In this document: positions 60,617-64,000 of the stretch, one piece after another
How the letters are laid out: every line of letters begins with the position of its first letter
Position numbering within the stretch: the stretch's first letter is position 1
NCBI GenBank assembly: GCA_016793095.1
Contig: JAEUJQ010000001.1
Coordinates: forward strand, 62,001-126,000
DNA length: 64,000 bases
Direction: 5' to 3'
From: Myxococcaceae bacterium
Lineage (GTDB): Bacteria; Myxococcota; Myxococcia; Myxococcales; Myxococcaceae
Made by a program: the position numbers and the translations under genes
Notes under the pieces: model-generated
The model's database searches: none
What the model was told of the DNA's origin: nothing
What the model saw: the letters and a program-made list of their open reading frames with translations, nothing else

Positions 60617-60910
60617 ATGATCTGGGAGACCTGGAAGAAGGGCTTCGACACCTGGGAGCAGAAGACGGCCGAGATGATGGAGACGGTGCTGAAGAGCCCG
60701 GCGGTGTTGCAGCCGATGGGCAACATGCTGACCGCCTCGATGAAGATGAAGGCCGCCACCGACAAGGCCATCGCCAACTGGTGGGAGCTGATGGGCCTGC
60801 CGACCCGCCGCGATCAGGAGCGCACGCTGCACGCCCTCAACCAGCTGCAGAGCCGGCTCATCGATCTCGAAGAGAAGCTGGCCGACCTCGACAAGGCGAA
60901 GAAGAACTGA
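60617..60910 (+). CDS. Small PhaE/phasin-like helical protein
   Basis: A 97-aa amphipathic helical protein (ETWKKGFDTWEQKTAEMMET, then NMLTASMKMKAATDKAIANW). Its C-terminal part LGLPTRR-type (here MGLPTRRDQERTLHALNQL, then LIDLEEKLADLDK) resembles the conserved end of PhaE, the partner of class III PhaC, and also some phasins. It stands before the acyl-CoA ligase and second phaC. It may activate either PhaC. It has a strong GAGGAG site and is much shorter than typical PhaE. Confidence 0.78.
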   Translation: MIWETWKKGFDTWEQKTAEMMETVLKSPAVLQPMGNMLTASMKMKAATDKAIANWWELMGLPTRRDQERTLHALNQLQSRLIDLEEKLADLDKAKKN

Positions 60911-60944
60911 TCAACCCTCGCCCGCCTCACCACGGGAGTCCGCC

Positions 60945-62687
<1,743 letters not shown>

Positions 62688-62688
62688 C

Positions 62689-63969
62689 ATGGAGCTTAAG
62701 AGCCTGACGAACCTGCTGTCGCTGCCCACGCGGAAGAAGCCGGAGGTCGGCAGCACGCCCGCTGACGTCGTCTGGGAGGAGAACAAGTGGCGGCTGCTGC
62801 GCTACCGCGCGCGGCCCGAGGGCGTCGGCTACCAGACGCCGCTGTTGCTGGTGCCGTCGCTGATCAACCGGCACTACGTGCTCGATCTGATGCCCGGAAA
62901 GTCCTTCGCCGAGTTCATGGTGAAGCGCGGCTTCGACGTCTTCTGCATCGACTGGGGCACCCCCGGGGACGAGGACCGGTTCGTCACCTTCGACGACGTC
63001 GTCGATCGCTGGCTGGGGCGCGCCATTCGCCAGGCCGCGAAGACGGTGCCGCACGAGAAGGTGCACCTGCTCGGCTACTGCATGGGCGGCACGCTGACCG
63101 CCATTCACGGGGCGGTGCACCCCGAGCACATCGCCTCGATGGTGGCGCTGGCGGCGCCGGTCCGCTTCCACGACGGCAGCCTGCTGTCGAAGTGGACCAA
63201 CTCGAAGGGCTTCGACGTGGACGTGGTGGTGAACGCGGTGGGCACGGTGCCGTGGCAGCTGCTCCAGTCGGCGTTCCACCTGCTGCGCCCGACGCTGAAC
63301 CTGTCAAAGGCCGTCTCGCTGCTCGATCGCGCGTGGAACGACGAGTTCCTCGACGGCTTCCTCGCGCTCGAGACGTGGGGCAACGACAACGTCTCGCTGC
63401 CGGGTGAGTTCTACCGGCGCTACATCAAGGCGCTGTACCAGGACGACGGCCTGCTCGCCGGGCGCTTCTCGCTCTCGGGCAGACGGGTCGACCTGAAGAA
63501 CGTCACCTTCCCGACCCTCGCGGTGACGTTCGAGCACGACAACATCGTGCCCGGGCCGAGCGCCGGCGCGCTCATCGACGCGATCGGCTCGCGGGTGAAG
63601 CAGCACCTGCACCTGCCGGGCGGGCACGTCGGCGCGGTGGTGTCGAAGCACGCCGCGAAGACGCTGTGGCCGCAGCTCGAGGCCTTCTACGCCGCCCACG
63701 ACGCGCCGCCGAAGGCCGAGCCGATCGCGCCGGTGGTCCCGCTGACGGCCGTGCCCCGCCCTCCCGCGCCGCTGGACGCCGCCGCGCAGCCGCCGAAGAC
63801 GAAGCCCGCTCCGCCGCGCCCGCCGAAGCCCCCTGCGCCGAAGCCGGCCCTCGACAAGCCCGTCGCGACCAGAGCTCCGGAGGCGAAGTCGGCAGAGGCC
63901 AGGCCGCAAGAGCCGAAGGCCCCCATCAGGAAGGCGCCCACGAAGCCGCCTCCGCGGATCGCGCGCTGA
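62689..63969 (+). CDS. phaC: Second class III-like PHA synthase PhaC with Pro-rich tail
   Basis: A 426-aa PhaC. The catalytic Cys131 is in GYCMGGT, the Asp in FEHDNIVPGPS and the His in PGGHVGAVV. VPSLINRHYVLDLMPGKS and CIDWGTPGDEDRF align with the other copy at 54081. After about residue 340 a Pro/Lys/Ala-rich tail follows (PRPPKPPAPKPALDKP), ending PPPRIAR. This tail is absent from the 326-aa copy and resembles Pro/Lys linkers that bind phasins, granules or nucleoid DNA. The start codon follows the ligase stop by one base, so the two are co-translated. Two different synthases in one locus suggest different substrates or partners. Confidence 0.9.
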   Translation: MELKSLTNLLSLPTRKKPEVGSTPADVVWEENKWRLLRYRARPEGVGYQTPLLLVPSLINRHYVLDLMPGKSFAEFMVKRGFDVFCIDWGTPGDEDRFVTFDDVVDRWLGRAIRQAAKTVPHEKVHLLGYCMGGTLTAIHGAVHPEHIASMVALAAPVRFHDGSLLSKWTNSKGFDVDVVVNAVGTVPWQLLQSAFHLLRPTLNLSKAVSLLDRAWNDEFLDGFLALETWGNDNVSLPGEFYRRYIKALYQDDGLLAGRFSLSGRRVDLKNVTFPTLAVTFEHDNIVPGPSAGALIDAIGSRVKQHLHLPGGHVGAVVSKHAAKTLWPQLEAFYAAHDAPPKAEPIAPVVPLTAVPRPPAPLDAAAQPPKTKPAPPRPPKPPAPKPALDKPVATRAPEAKSAEARPQEPKAPIRKAPTKPPPRIAR

Positions 63970-64000
63970 CGAGACGGCGCCCTCGTGGGCGAGCGACGTG

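Overview
The window is a high-GC (roughly 70 percent), gene-dense bacterial chromosome segment. It looks like a myxobacterium or other Myxococcota. The signs are many lipoproteins with Gly-rich or Cys-rich stretches, MopE-type metal-binding motifs, a DUF4388-type response regulator, a PUFA-synthase-type megasynthase and many GTG starts with 4-nt ATGA/GTGA overlaps. I see no rRNA, CRISPR array, insertion sequence or phage block. Two tRNAs are present: Glu-CTC at 20.3 kb and Gly-CCC at 43.1 kb.

Layout. 0-12 kb (minus strand): a pfa-type secondary-lipid synthase operon. The 2841-aa protein joins an enoyl-reductase (PfaD-like) domain to KS-MAT-ACPx3-KR-DH and is coupled to a KS-CLF-AT protein cut by the window start. 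12-20 kb: a small CWC zinc-type protein, a large lipoprotein, a DUF721/DciA-like protein coupled to a CAP-domain protein, a response regulator with a degenerate second receiver, and a SEC-C protein next to tRNA-Glu. 20.4-27.8 kb: a tight three-gene operon of SNF2 helicase, SbcD-like phosphoesterase and YhaN/SbcC-like ATPase, probably DNA repair or defence. 28.5-35 kb: two coupled lipoproteins, one with eighteen 45-residue Cys-rich repeats. 35-43 kb: DUF2330 protein, serpin, a stretch of probable gene decay, a VWA lipoprotein and two coupled lipoproteins. This stretch seems slightly lower in GC and ends at tRNA-Gly. 43-53 kb: tyrosine phenol-lyase, a B12-binding radical SAM protein, an unknown protein, a peptidase/propeller/barrel fusion, an MBL/beta-CASP nuclease, a small membrane protein and RtcA.

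53.3-64 kb: a polyhydroxyalkanoate (PHA) locus. On the minus strand are PhaR, a phasin, a class III-like PhaC and a PhaB/FabG-type reductase. Divergently on the plus strand runs an operon of two paralogous lipoproteins, a lipoprotein alpha/beta hydrolase, a beta-barrel-like protein, a small PhaE/phasin-like helical protein, an acyl-CoA ligase and a second PhaC. A good sigma70-like promoter precedes the phasin, with a near-match to the Ralstonia PhaR operator just upstream. The most interesting candidates for undescribed biology are the fused ER-Pfa synthase, the helicase/SbcD/YhaN operon, the envelope module embedded in the PHA locus and the Cys-repeat lipoprotein.
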